Below are positions 1-14,000 of a stretch of DNA of 64,000 bases, piece by piece. Below the pieces are notes generated by a model. The model worked only from the letters and a program-made list of their open reading frames with translations. It ran no database searches and had not been told where the DNA came from. How positions within the stretch are numbered: the first letter of the stretch is position 1; every line of letters begins with the position of its first letter. Made by a program: the position numbers and the translations under genes. Source of the DNA: Tritrichomonas musculus (Eukaryota > Parabasalia > Tritrichomonadida > Tritrichomonadidae); the NCBI GenBank assembly GCA_039105265.1, contig JAPFFF010000008.1:434001-498000 (forward strand), given 5' to 3'.

Positions 1-2775
1 CGAATCGACATTTATCCAATACGACAAATATTTTAATTTTAGGCAAAATCTTACTTAAATGATTAATATTCCACAATACCGCGCGCAACAGCATTTAATT
101 AAATAATTAACAAACATTTTACCCGTTTCTTTTTTAAAGATAATTAGGTAGAAGATGGAGTTTTTTTTCTTGCTTAGAATTTTCAGAAGATGGAGATTCT
201 TCTTCTCAATTTCAAAGCATGATGATTTTTTCTTACCAAAAATGCTTTAAAATCACCAACAAATCGTTATAAGTTCTTATTATTATCATTTTCCCTTGAT
301 TTTAAATCATTCAATACGATAAAAATTCAATGCAATACGATAAAAATTCAATACGATACGATAAAAATTCAATGCAATTTAATCGTTTTTTTTTTTTAGC
401 TAAAACTTGAAATAAAATCAATGAATTATTCTCCTTTCATCTCCTGCAAAGATTAAATATACAATCAGTAATATTGTTTTTAACATAATATAGCCTTTTC
501 ATCATACAAACCTCTTTATTCAAAATATTCGTCATTTTATTATACACTCAGATCAAACAAATTAAACGATATCCAATCATTTCTCAGCTTAATAATTTTA
601 GCCAATAGTCTATTTTCTGTCCAACGTTAATCTAATAGCAAATAATTTCATTTCACATTCACCAAAAAGCAAACAAGTTCTAAAACATGAATAAATTAAT
701 TTTTACAATACAATTAATAACAAAAGCGTCGAGAACTTTCTCCTATGCCTTTTAGATTTTCCAGAATTTTCTCAATATTATACAATTTTACAACTCTTTG
801 CCCGAGATTTCATTTTTGAACACAATATTTCTATTTAATATTGAAAAAATCTTTTATATATGAACCAAAATTTCCAAAATACGCTAAAGGTATCGAGATC
901 TGATCATCAATATTTGAATGGTTATAAAATTCAACCTTTATCGAGTATCAATATAAATAATCATTTTATCAATGATGAATAATCCATTGGAAAATTTCCA
1001 ATATCATTTATTTTTTGACATAATATTAAAGCATTAAAATTTCTACCATCTCCTTTTTTCTTTATATTTTTAATATTTAAATACTTTAAATTATAGCTAA
1101 TATATATTGTTTTTAATAATGAAAATATTTATTTGTTCCTGAAATATAAACAATTTAATTTTTTTATACGTTTTTTACATTCAATTTTCTCTCAGAAATG
1201 CTCTCAATTTTTTACTCGTTAAAAGAACATTCAAAAAAATAACGAACAATCCGAATTGAAGCGCGGGATGGGTATTTTATTTTATTTTTTTTTTTTTTTT
1301 AAAACGCATCAGTCTAAATCAATTCTAAAAATAAAAGGTTCTAATTCACTTTTGCAATGATTTAATTAATATCGAAAGTTATATAATATGAACATTTCTT
1401 AATATACTTGGTTTTTTGATATATAATGTATTAAGAACTTATTTCTTTTAGTAAAAAATCGTTTACATTGGCAATATATAAAAAATAAAATAAAAATATA
1501 TTAAAATGGAATTTCGAAAAATAAAGCCATATTTTTTATGTATGGAAAATGTTTAATATCCAATTTAATTCTTATTTTAAAAATATAAGCTGAAAATATC
1601 AAGTACTTGTTGGAAAAAATGAAATTATATGTAAAAAAAAATAGACTCATTTTGAGATTTCTGTTAGTTATTGTAATGGCATATTCGGAATGATGAAACT
1701 ATATTATATTTTGGGAATCGTTAAAAATTTTTGATTTTTTGGTGATTATCTGCTGATGAAATTAAGGGTTTTTGTAGAAAAAAATAGATAGTAGTATACA
1801 TGTATATAGTTATTAGTTTTAAAATGATTATGAGGAGTAAATGCGATTTCGATGAAGCAATCCTTGAATAATTGAAAATCTTGAAAATTAAGGTTCGTAA
1901 AATTTGCTATAAATCTGCATGATAATTCGTTGTTATGTTACTTAATTCATATTTCAGTCTAGCCACGCAACGATAAAAGCAGCACGAACTAGCACGCTAT
2001 CTTGAAAAAATAAAAATAAATAAACGTTCTCCACATGATAAATTGAATATAATAAACGGTCGTTTTAGCTAAAATATGAATATTATCAAAAAGTTTTGTG
2101 CCAAATTAAGTGGGAAAAGGGTATTCAATTGACAATCATCGTTTAATTGAATTTTTCATTTGTTAATTTATCTATTTAATATATTATGTAAAACTTAAAT
2201 ATAAAATTAATATAGTATATAAATATTAATATCTATTATATATATAAAATAAAATAATGTTTTAATAAAAATACTACTAGGATATAAAATGTTTATTATT
2301 TCAATATAAAAAATATAATAACTGAAAAAGTTAAAAATTTATAAAAAATAGAATAAAATATAAACAAGTGTATCTCTAGAAAATAAATGTTTTTTAAACA
2401 TATAAGTATTAATATGTTATCAAGATATATATTCTATAATAATTAATAAAACAAAATTATATATATATTTATATTTCATCAATTTTTACATAAAAAAGAA
2501 TAATAGCCTCTCAATTATAAAACGATTTTTATTCAGAAAAATAAAAATAGAAATATCTCAAAAATAGGAGTATAAAATTCTTATCCATTAAAGTACATTC
2601 TTAGTTACAAAATAAAAATAAAGAAAATATGATCAATAATACAATATTTCGTCAATTTCTCTACATGAATACCTCTATTAGTATTCAAATTTTTGAATAC
2701 TTTTATAAACTTAGTTTTTTAATTTATCCCTCCTTATCGTCCTCTCAAATTTAAATAAAGCTAAATATTTTTTTA
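1..2775. other. AT-rich non-coding stretch
   Basis: No reading frame of useful length was found on either strand. The stretch is rich in A/T runs, including a T run near 1281-1300. Apart from a short tandem repeat near 310-378 I see no structured feature. It may hold regulatory or decayed sequence that cannot be recognised by eye. Confidence 0.6.
310..378. repeat. short tandem repeat based on CAATACGATAAAAATT
   Basis: Three imperfect direct copies of a CAATACGATAAAAATTCAAT-like unit follow one another, with an extra ACGAT step in the last copy. The block looks like a slippage-type minisatellite in non-coding DNA. Confidence 0.6.
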
Positions 2776-2900
2776 TGTTATAAAGGCATGAATACTTTCA
2801 TTCATCTCAGGTTGAGGCTCCCGCTGTTACCTTAACCAATTGGGCTTAGCCCTCAAAGGCTCCTAGAGCTATTTTTAATGTATTTTTCCTGAATAAAGTA
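2776..2900 (+). repeat. dispersed repeat, copy A (hairpin-rich)
   Basis: This block shares a gap-free core with a second copy at 32153-32247. Both have TTAACCAA, then 15 variable bases, then an AAGGCTCCTARAGCTATT core and a shared TAATGTATTTT tail. Copy A also contains several potential hairpins: GGTTGAGG with CCTTAACC (one G-U pair), GGGC-TTA-GCCC, GCTC-CTA-GAGC, and ATGAAT with ATTCAT. The shared frame has a TAG at the same place in both copies, so a coding role is unlikely. It may be a small transposon fragment or a structured RNA element. Confidence 0.5.
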
Positions 2901-3312
2901 GTGATTATATGACAATTCATAGGGTGAGATAGTTTTAATTTTAATTTATTTTTTATCTATGACAACATTTATGATTTTCACTTTTGGCACAAGATTTTGA
3001 TGTTCGTTCATGAATTTCATGCATGCATCATGGACAAACGGATTGAAAATCATAAGGAGCTTTGTTTCGTCGAAGACTCAAACTCTGAATGAGTTTCCGA
3101 AGTCATACTGAAGGATTAATGAAACCGTTAGTTTTTTCACACCTGATGGCTGTCATGTTTGGCACTACTGTAGAACGGTTTTGATTATACCTTAATTTAT
3201 AGACTTCGTTTGGTCAAAGGCTTCATTTGATGTAAATCCGTTATGTTCGATAAATCATGACGAAAATTACTATAATTATTTTTATGTATTAGTTTTATTT
3301 TTTCTTTTCCTA

Positions 3313-5400
3313 ATGTCTTTCGATAACGTGTCACTTAAGCAATTAGCTGAACTTTATAACTTAATTACTGATGACAATCTTTCTGTTAATGAAACTCTAT
3401 TAGATTATGACAATAATGAAGAACAATTACGTGAGGATTTAATTAATTCCATAACTGATGAACTATTAGATAAATACAATTATGATGGAGATTATGAAGA
3501 CTTCAACGCAATATATTGGTTTGTCAAAGGTTTTAAATCTATTCCTAATCCACCATTGAAACTATGTCCACCAAAACGTTATGATCAATCAGATGAATTC
3601 ATTAAGCGAAAGAATAAAAGATTGGATGATGAGTTGTTCAATGATATCAAACAAAAGCTTAAACATAAAGATGTCGTTCATGAATATCATAAACATCGTT
3701 CACAAACTAAATTCAATTACAGGCTCAATAAGGAAGCAATCACAATTCAAGCATCAAAAGCTAACTATCAGCGAATGCTCAATGACTTAATTAATAGCAA
3801 ACCATTACTGAGACCATTACCACCAGCAATAATGAAAGAATTAAAGCCTTATCATCAAAAGATCTTTGAAGGTGAGAATGAATTATTCATTGATTAGATA
3901 TCTAAATTTGGTCATGAATTTGTTAGTAAAGCTGATGATCAATTGTTAGTCAATGTTCCTCACGACTATGATAAAGCATTATTCTTACTCAATCAGCATA
4001 GATCAAGATATCCCAATAGTCAAATCGTTAATAAGAAACAAACTGGTGAACCATTTGCAGTGAATTACTTGAATAAGATTGCATGTTTAGATGATATATT
4101 CAATTACCTCGATAATGTTGTATTTAAGAATGAGCGTAAACCATTTAAATAAGAGTTCAAGTTATCTGGCATATGATTACGATGCTCGTGAAATCACTTA
4201 CCAACAATATGATAAGATCACTAATATTCCGATAATTATTCAATTGAATGCTGATTTGGATAAGGTAAAATATTACATCGAAAGTGTTTTACATGGTCCC
4301 ACAACATCTGAATCATCAACTTTGTTAACATTTGTTTCATCAATTGCATTTACAGTGAATCGTTTATTCAAAGTATCTGGTAAATTAAGCTTGCCAATTG
4401 AGTTGATTAAATCATATTTAATCATTGTTGATAACGTTGATGACAAGCTTTGTTGGTATCGATTTTTAGGTGTTTGTTTGAATCCTAAATTACGTGAAAC
4501 GTTGATAACAAAGAAGTATAACATTAATAATAGAACCAATTACGCTAATCGATTACTTGCCGAAGAGCATGGTCATCCATATAAAACACATATGACTAAA
4601 CAAGCTAAGGCAATTATTGATAACTTTAATGGAATGACTGAAGATGAAATGAAAGATTCAGCAAAAATGCACAAAATCAATGTTAACATTTACAAATACG
4701 ATAAGGATAAACGCATTTATGATATTGATGCTCAATGGTTCTTTGATAACAATTATCCAACATTCAGTGCGGTACTTTATTCAACTGAAGACTTCTTTCA
4801 TGTAATGTACGTCAGTAAAGCTGAAATATTGACCAAAATATTGATTTGTCCTAAATGCAAGTCACATATTGTTCGTAATGATAATGGTCATGGTGTAAAA
4901 AGAATGCAAGCACATGTTGACAAATGTGATGGTACGTTTAAGAAGAATTACATTGCTGAGAGAGTTTCATTACCATATTGCCCCACATTCTTAATAATCC
5001 AGTGTATGAATATTGTTTGGCTTATGGTTTTCAATGGAAACCTTTACAATATTACATGACATATGATTTTGAGACAATGGAGCAAGTTGTTAATGAATGT
5101 GTTAGTGATTCAACAATTATTAATTCAAGACTTAAAACAGTATCTGTTAGTTATCATGTCAAATCTGAATCAATTAACTTAACTAAACATTTCACTGCAA
5201 ATGATGCTGAATTCATTCCTCATTGGTTGGAAAGCATGTTCTTTTTCATTTTTGAGTATATTTTAATTGTCGTGGCCCTACGTTTATTTATTTTTTGGCT
5301 TCTAATTTTATGTTCTTTAATGAACAACCTTACATAAGACTGGTATGAATGCATATCAAGCTGCTCATGCATTTGGCCTGATTGAATTATCCAGCTTTTA
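3313..5400 (+). mobile_element. Maverick/Polinton fossil: DNA polymerase B N-terminal part
   Basis: A series of plus-strand coding pieces resembles the N-terminal and exonuclease region of the protein-primed family B DNA polymerase of trichomonad Maverick/Polinton elements. The clearest marker is an exonuclease I type motif (Y-D-F-E-T-M) near 5065, preceded by a zinc-finger-like CPKC...H...C stretch near 4850. Only the 5' part of the polymerase is present. No capsid, integrase or terminal repeats were recognised in the flanks. The copy is clearly broken, with at least three interruptions. Its codons remain readable, which suggests moderate rather than great age. The family assignment is from motif recognition, not a database search. 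Confidence 0.6.
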
Positions 5401-8008
5401 TTAAATTATAATACACGTTGGAAAATGTATTCTCAAATATGTTTATACTTTTTAGCATTTAATCTAAATAATACGGAAAATGTATTCACATATAAATTCA
5501 CTTTTAGATGGATCAGTAAAAAATTAATACTTTCCTTTAACTTATATATATTTTTTCTCTCTTTTTTTTTAACTTTTTGAATAGAAAAAATGTGAAAAAG
5601 TGAGAAAAATTGAATCTATCAAACAGACATTCACAAATTTTGTAAGTGATATCTCGACTTCTGATAGACATTTTCTTATCAAAGAGGTATCATTCGATTT
5701 ATTAAAGTTCTCTTAATTTATATTTCCTGTTTTTAATAATTTTTATTAGGGCGTAAATATTGTGTCACTTTTTTTAGTTGCATCCATTATGTTTATTCAA
5801 AAAAAGCTCCCACAATTTTGAAGCCTCAACTTTTTCAAATAAATGTTTGAGAGAATGGAAATGAAATTGAATCCAAACATCTAAATTCTATAGAGCAATC
5901 CATTTCCCGCAAAAGGAAAAGTCCATGCAAATGAAAAAATAATCCTCCCCTTGAAATTTCAGTGAAATTTATCAATTATTTAGCTGGTTGACATACCTCT
6001 TAAATTTGTAACTGAAAGAATTTAATTGAATGCTAAAAAATGAATATCTTATATATAAAAAGCTTTTTGCATATATTTGCTACATATTAATATTGATAAT
6101 TAATTATATTAATTTTAAATCGAAAAACATATTTTAATAATTGATATTTATATGTATATGTTCGTTTTTTATTTCAAAAAAATTGAATAAATGAGTTAAA
6201 ATTTGAATTTTGAAAATTAAAACTTCTTGTTTGAAAATGTCGCTTAACTAAATGCATCTGCTGTAGAGTTTGATGATCCCGAATTAAGACTTAAAAATTA
6301 TTCCTCTAAAAAAAAATTTCTTTCAATTTTTTTTAATTTCAATTAATAATAGAAAAATTTCAAAATTTTTTTTCACAATTTCTATAATAACAATATATTT
6401 ATATATATATATATATATCATTTAAAAATTAAAATATTTGTAATAATAAATAAATATAATAATTATAAAATATAATATAATATATGTTTATTGTTAATAT
6501 ATTTTTATAAAATTTAATTTATGCTATATTTATATTTATGTTTTTTTGAAATATACTTTCTATTTTTCAGAATTTTTTTCAATTGATTTTGACGATATAA
6601 CTTTTTGAATAAATAATATTATTTATTAAAAGATATACTTTAATTCATTAATTGATTTAAAAAAAATTTTGAATTACAGTTTTTTTTACTCCTATCAATT
6701 ATTTGTTAATTCCAATTTTCTAAAAAACTTTTCAGTATTTTATCTAATAATCTAATTCAATTTTTCATCAGAAAAATTAAAACATATCAATTTTCTTAAT
6801 TGATTTTGAAAATGGTGTAAAGTAAGTGGATAAACCAGTAAACATCAGAAAAAACAGGTCGACATCATCATAGAACTCATTCAATTATTGAGAGAAATTA
6901 CTCAAATTGTTAAATCAATGAATCTCAATTTTGAAAGATTATTGAAATTCATGTAAAAGTTTAAATTTTCTTCATATCTACCAAATATATAGGAAATATG
7001 TATCAATTGAAGATAAATGATGCATTTATCATTATTATCATTTGCTTATTAATTATATTATGGTTAATGTTCACAAAGAACATCTTTACATCATTATCCT
7101 TAATAATAAAAGAAAAATATTTAATTTCTCTAACTAAAACCAATATTTTCACTAATTCCAGTAATCAATTTTAGTTATTACCATATGAATTGGCACAAAA
7201 CCCATTTCTAACTATATATAAATATATTAATCTTGAACGTTTATATAACTCATTTTCATTTTTAAAACGATTGTATTCAATGATATTCTTGAGATTTTCG
7301 AGATTTGTATTGATTATATATGATGATTTTTCGAAATAATGCATTATATTTTTCGTAAAATCAATAATTTCTGTATATGCATTAGGATATATATCCATAA
7401 TTATGAAACGGAATGATAATTCATATCAGGGAAACATTCTTCTTGAAGGAATTATGTTGTTGTACTCTGATCGCACTCTAAAATAAAATAAAAAAATTTT
7501 TTTAACAAATTTTCAATTTTCTGAAAAAGTGAGGAGATACTAAAAATTGTGAATAATTGAATGTAGACCAGTTTTTAGCGATTTCTGAGGAGATAAACAA
7601 AATTTTCTAAAAAATTACACAAAAAGTTCGATGATGTCGACTAGTTTTTCATGATGTCGACCAGTTTTTCAACTAACTTTAATATATCTTTTTATATTTA
7701 GAATATTAATTTAAATATAAAATATTACATTTAGATAATTGAATGAATTTAGATATATAATGAAATTATTTTAAATATAATTTTATATTTAAAATAGTTT
7801 TATTTTTGTTTATAATTTATTATATTTAATATAATTATAATTATAGTTTATATATATATATATTAGATAGATAATAAATATATTATTATATATTTATTTA
7901 TTTTTTAATAGAATAAAAGTAAATGAAAAATGTACGAACATTAATAATTCGAGTTTAGATTATTTCTTTGAATTTTTTTTTCTGATAAAAAATTGAAATA
8001 TATAATTA
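5401..8008. other. AT-rich non-coding stretch with an inverted motif
   Basis: No supported gene was found in this 2.6 kb. It contains TA microsatellites near 6400 and 7850 and the 20-bp inverted motif listed separately. A 75-codon minus-strand frame at 7171-7398 has no recognisable family and may be chance or a decayed gene. The last part is the upstream region of the large surface-protein gene. I see no TCAYW initiator within 40 bases of that ATG. Confidence 0.5.
6848..7670. repeat. 20-bp motif as tandem pair and distant inverted copy
   Basis: The 20-base unit ATGATGTCGACYAGTTTTTC occurs twice head to tail at 7631-7670, with a weaker copy near 7560-7576. Its inverse (around GGTCGACATCATC) lies at 6848-6870. 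The inverted copies bound about 820 bp that include a 75-codon minus-strand frame, so this could be a small non-autonomous element. No target-site duplication was found. Confidence 0.4.
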
Positions 8009-11000
8009 ATGCTGTGGATTTTCTTTTTTACAGTTTCTCAAGCAAAGAAAAGCATTTGTATATGCAATGGTGAATGCCATCCGCTATGCGCTACTGATAA
8101 AATCGATGCACCGTCATCAAGTTATCAGATAAATAAAAGTTTATTAACAAGTTTTAAAAATGAAGAAGAAATTGAACTTATTTTATATTCGAACCAAAAA
8201 GGTTTTAATTTTAAAATCGATTCCACCTACTTTAATAACAAAAAAACAACAATAAAAGCTTTAAATGATTCACAAATAATAAAATTACAAATAAAAACAG
8301 GTTTTCTACCATTTTATAAAACAATAGAAATAAAACCAAATTATAAAATTTGCTTACCTAGCCTTATTCCATTGGAATCTTCTTATTCAAATAAAAAAAA
8401 AATATCAGAACATATATCAGATGCCATATCATCCACAGTTCCAATATCAGTTGGATTTTTACAATTTGATCGTTTAGGAACAAGTCTTAAATGTACAGCT
8501 ATTCATAAAAATGGAGATTTTTATTTTAATGAGAACAATGATGGTAATCCTCAGAATTTTAATTGTAATACTAATGATTTAACTTCTGAAAGTGCTCACC
8601 AATGCGGAATAAGTTGTTATTCTGATAATGATAATTTAACATTAAGCTACACTTTTAAAGGTGTCCAATTTGCTCTTTATGGAACTGAAAATAAATGGCT
8701 TGGAAAGTTTTTGATTGAACTCAATGGAGAAGTAATCGAAGAAGTCAATCAAAATGTAAATCATGGCGATACTTCAATAAGACGTACTTTGATCTATAGA
8801 TCAGACGTGTTACCATATAAAGAATATAAAGTAAGACTTTTACCATCTAAAAATGATGGCAATGGTCATTATGAAATTTATAAACTTGTCTATTGGCCCT
8901 CTGCAAATTCAAAAAGAATAAACTCGACTGAATTCAATGAAGCAAGTACAAGCTGGACCAAAGAATCAGATGGAATCGGTGGTGTTAGACATTATGTGCA
9001 AAATGGAGGAGTTGCAACTTTACCATTATATTGTTCAAAATTTTGGATTTACGGAATGAAAGGCACAGATATAAATGATATTGAGATCAGTTATAATGAT
9101 TTTACTGAAACAATAAACATGCGTTCATTTAGACAAAAAGATGAAGGCGCTTTGTTATATGAATCACCTGATCTTACTAAGTTTAATATTGTATTAAGCA
9201 TAAAAGCAACATCTAGTTTTCTAAAGCTTTATTGCATTTATTATGAAGAACCTCCAATTCCGTTATCAGTTGGCCTTACGCAAATGACCTTTGATGGATC
9301 AAATAATTGTGTTCTTCGTAACGGCAATGTTGTTGACTATAATTCAAAGCCTGATTTAAAGAATCTTGGATGTGATTACAATAATTTAGATTCACCTGAA
9401 GCTTACCAATGTGGTTTAGTATGCACGTCACAGGATGGCAATTATAGTTATCAATTTTATGGAGTAAAATATGCCATTTTTGGCCATTATGACTCAAATT
9501 ATGGCAAATTTGACGTTGAATTAGATGACATTTTTATTACTGAAGTTGATGAAAGTATAAAAAATCAAAAATATCAACTTTTATATGAATCCGATGTGTT
9601 TAATTTTAAACAACATACAATTAAAATCATATCTAAAAACCAAATGTATTCATTATATAAAATTGTATATTGGCCATCAATTAAAGCAATTAGAATGAAT
9701 TCATCACAGATTAAAGGTGATTCTACAGGTTGGACATCAGAAACAGATGGAATTGGAGGAGTTCAAGAATATAAAGGAGGGACATTTACAATGCAATTAA
9801 CATGCACCAAGTTTTGGTTTTATGGAGTAACAAATACCCATTTGAATCAAGTTACTATGACTTCATCTGATGGTATCTCTGCAACTTTAAATCAAAGAGG
9901 TCCTCGTAATAGTGGCGTTATGATGTATGAATCACCCGAATTAGAATATGCAACAAGACAACTAACCTTTTCTGTTTCTAAACAGCCAATTATGATCTAT
10001 ACTATATATTATGAACAAGAATTACCGAAAGAAACACCAATACCAATATCAATTGGATTCTTAGATCTTGAAAGAACTGGAAGTTTTAGATGTGGAGGAA
10101 ATCATTTATCAGGCGATGCTGATTTTAGTATGTCAAATAATCAATTAAATCATACAAGTAACTTCAATTGTTCAGTAAACGATTTTTATTCAGTTTATGC
10201 ATATCAGTGCGGAATAAGATGCTATACTTCATCTGGGGATTATTCTTACACTTTTACAGGCGTTAAATTTAACATTTATGGAACGAAAGCAGATGGAAAT
10301 CATGAGTTTGACGTTGAACTTGATGGTGCAATAATTGCAACTCCTAATGAATATCAAAAACAGAGAGAAGCTTATACCATAGTTTATCAGTCTGATGTTT
10401 TAGTATACAAAGAACATACCGTCAGAATCATTCACAAAACTAAACAATATGAAATATATAAGCTAACTTATTGGCCTTCAGTAAATGCAGTAAGAATGAA
10501 TTCAACAAGTTTTGTCAAAGTTGGAACTTGGATTAATGAAAGTGATGGTGTTGGAGGCCTTAGAGAATATACAAATACACAGGGTGACACTTTTTCGACC
10601 AATTTTACTTCTTCTAAATTCTGGATCATTGGAACAGTTGCAAGCCATTTAAATGGTTTTAAACTTTCTGTTAATCAAGTTGAATCAGATGTGAGCCAAA
10701 AAGTATCCAATCGAAAAGATTCTACAATTGTTTATCAATCTGATGAAACATCTTATGATTACACACTTATAACTGGAACAAGTAAAGGCGTTTTTGTTGT
10801 TGCTGGCATTTTTTACCAAACAAGACCATCGCCTTTTGAATACATTGATAGAACTTTTACAACAACTCTTCCTTATTTTCAAATTCTTGTGAAAAAATCG
10901 CAGATTAAGCAAATTTCTGGATGCAGTTTCATTGATATTTCAGAAGATTTTGATTATTTCATTACTCTTGAACAAGAAGTTTTATTCAATGATAATCTTT

Positions 11001-14000
11001 TCCAATGTGATGCTCAAGGAACAAATAAACCTGCGCCAATTAATATTCGTTACAATGGTAAACTAACATTAAGAAATTGCACATTTAATAATTCACGAAG
11101 TAGAACTAATAGCGGTGGCAATGTTTTATATTGTAATACTGAATTTTCAATTGAAGTTTATTTTATTTCTTGCAATTTTCAAAATTGTGGAAATTCAAAA
11201 GATTGTGCTATCATAGATATTCAAAACAGTAATTCAAAAATAAATCTTTATAAATGCGATTTTATTTTTGATAATTCTGATGTTTCTTCAATGGCAATTA
11301 AATCTAATTGCATAGCTGCTAATATTGATAATTGCAAATTCATCAAAACTTGCGGAATTTCAATATCAAGAAGTACTATCAGCGATGCTTCACAGTTGTC
11401 TATTACGAAATGTTCTTTTGATTATTGTGGTTCTGAAACAATGAATTTCCTTGATCTTTCTCTTGGCCAGCCTTCTTCTATAGTATTTGAAAACATTAAT
11501 ATAAGCAATATGATAAGAAATGAAGGCCAAAAATTCACTATGTATTTAAAAGCTGATAGCAATATTCAAGAAATGGAATTAAGAAATATTTCTTTCACAG
11601 ACAACAGCTGTTTTAGCTTGTTCGGTGGGGGAGTTGGTATTTGCATTGAAAAAGTTAACACTTTATCATTTTATGATTGCACATTCATAAGAAATAAAGC
11701 TGGTAGCGATGATTCAAACCGTAATGACATGCTAAGTGATATTGAACCAAATTACCATGCAGGTGATGGAGGTGGAATTCAAATTGGATTTTTAAGGAAT
11801 TTAAAGGAGTCTGCTGTTAAGTTTGAACAATGTTTGTTTAAAAATAATAAGGCCATACGACACGGAGGTGCACTTGCAATTCAAACAACAAGTACTGTTG
11901 AAATAATTGGCTGCACCTTTGAGTCAAATGAAGCTAATTCAAATATTGCTTCCTCGAATCTTTTGTGGGAAAATCATTTTAATAAAAAGACCCAAGGAAG
12001 AGGAGGAGCTATTTATATCAATCCATCATTTTCTTATACATCATCATCGTCTTCTTCTGATATTGATTTTAGCATGACTAGTTTAACTATTAGAGACTGT
12101 ACTTTTTCAAAGAACTTGGCAATTGATGGTTATGCCATTTATATTGAAGGCGATGATCCAGGAACTACTTTCGGATTCCAAAATAATAATTTCAATAATA
12201 ATTTTAATATTGATCCGGATAATGATCCTAATATTACTGAAAGAGGTGTAATTGCAACAGAAATACATAGTATTGTTAAAGAAGATGTTTTGAATGATAA
12301 TCATTTTTCACATGATGAACTTTCATCGATACCGAAAGAATTTGTTTACGTAGATCATTATGGAAATATAATGCCAACTCAAGGTTTCTCTGAATCTGTC
12401 CCATTTTCTAAAACAGAACAGTTCAGTTTAACAAATGATTTCACAAAATCAAAAGATTTCAGTAAATCAGAACAATTCAGTCAATCTAGCCAATTTAGTC
12501 AATCTAATCCATTTAGTCAATCACAACAATTTTCAAATCCATTCAGTGAAACTGGTCACTTCTCCAAAACAGAACAGTTCAGTTTAACAAATGATTTCAC
12601 AAAATCAAACGATTTTAGTAATTCAAAGCAATTCAGTAGTTCTAATCAATTCAGTCAATCAAAAGAATTTTCACATTCAAATCCATTTAGTGAAACTGGT
12701 CACTTCTCCAAAACAGAACAATTCAGTTTAACAAATGATTTCACAAAATCAAACGATTTTAGTAATTCGAAACAATTCAGTAGTTCTAATCAATTCAGCC
12801 AATCAAAAGAATTTTCACATTCAAATCCATTTAGTGAAACTGGTCACTTCTCCAAAACAGAACAATTCAGTTTAACAAATGATTTCACAAAATCAAACGA
12901 TTTCAGTTATTCAAAGCAATTCAGTAGTTCTAATCAATTCAGTCAATCAAAAGAATTTTCACATTCAAATCCATTTAGTGAAACTGGCCATTTCTCTAAA
13001 ACAGAACAGTTCAGTTTAACAAATGATTTCACGAAATCAAACGATTTCAGTAATTCAAAGCAATTCAGTAGTTCTAATCAATTCAGTCAATCAAAAGAAT
13101 TTTCACATTCAAATCCATTTAGTGAAACTGGCCATTTCTCTAAAACAGAACAGTTCAGTTTAACAAATGATTTCACGAAATCAAACGATTTTAGTAATTC
13201 AAAGCAATTCAGTAGTTCTAATCAATTCAGCCAATCAAAAGAATTTTCACATTCAAATCCATTTAGTGAAACTGGTCACTTCTCCAAAACAGAACAGTTC
13301 AGTTTAACAAATGATTTCACAAAATCAAACGATTTCAGTTATTCAAAGCAATTCAGTAGTTCTAATCAATTCAGTCAATCAAAAGAATTTTCACATTCAA
13401 ATCCATTTAGTGAAACTGGCCATTTCTCTAAAACAGAACAGTTCAGTTTAACAAATGATTTCACGAAATCAAACGATTTTAGTAATTCAAAGCAATTCAG
13501 TAGTTCTAATCAATTCAGCCAATCAAAAGAATTTTCACATTCAAATCCATTTAGTGAAACTGGTCACTTCTCCAAAACAGAACAGTTCAGTTTAACAACT
13601 GTTTTTACAAAATCAAACGATTTCAGCGATTCCAATTATTTTACGAAATCAAACAAATTTACTGTATCTAATTGTTTTACAAATTCAAATGAATTTAGTA
13701 GAACAGGTAAATTTTCAAGTTCAAAAGCATTCAGTATGACCATTTATTTTTCAGAATCAACGAAGTTCAGTCAATCACTTCATTTCACATTATCTGATAC
13801 ATTCAGCAGATCACAAATGTTTTCAAAAAGTGGTCATTTTAGTGAGACTAATTATTTCTCTCAAACCGACAAATTCAGTTTCACTTTATTATTTTCAAAA
13901 TCAGAGGATTTAACATTATCAAGTTTATTTTCTCTTTCCAAACAATTCAGTCATTCCCGCCATTTTTCAAATACAAAACAATTCACAGAAACCAATCATT

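Noticed and set aside
7171-7398. 75-codon minus-strand frame
   Set aside because: No recognisable family, no initiator site, and frames of this size occur by chance.
12542-13549. Regular direct repeats that could suggest a CRISPR array
   Set aside because: The repeats are contiguous, in frame and code for a 48-residue protein unit; there are no spacers.
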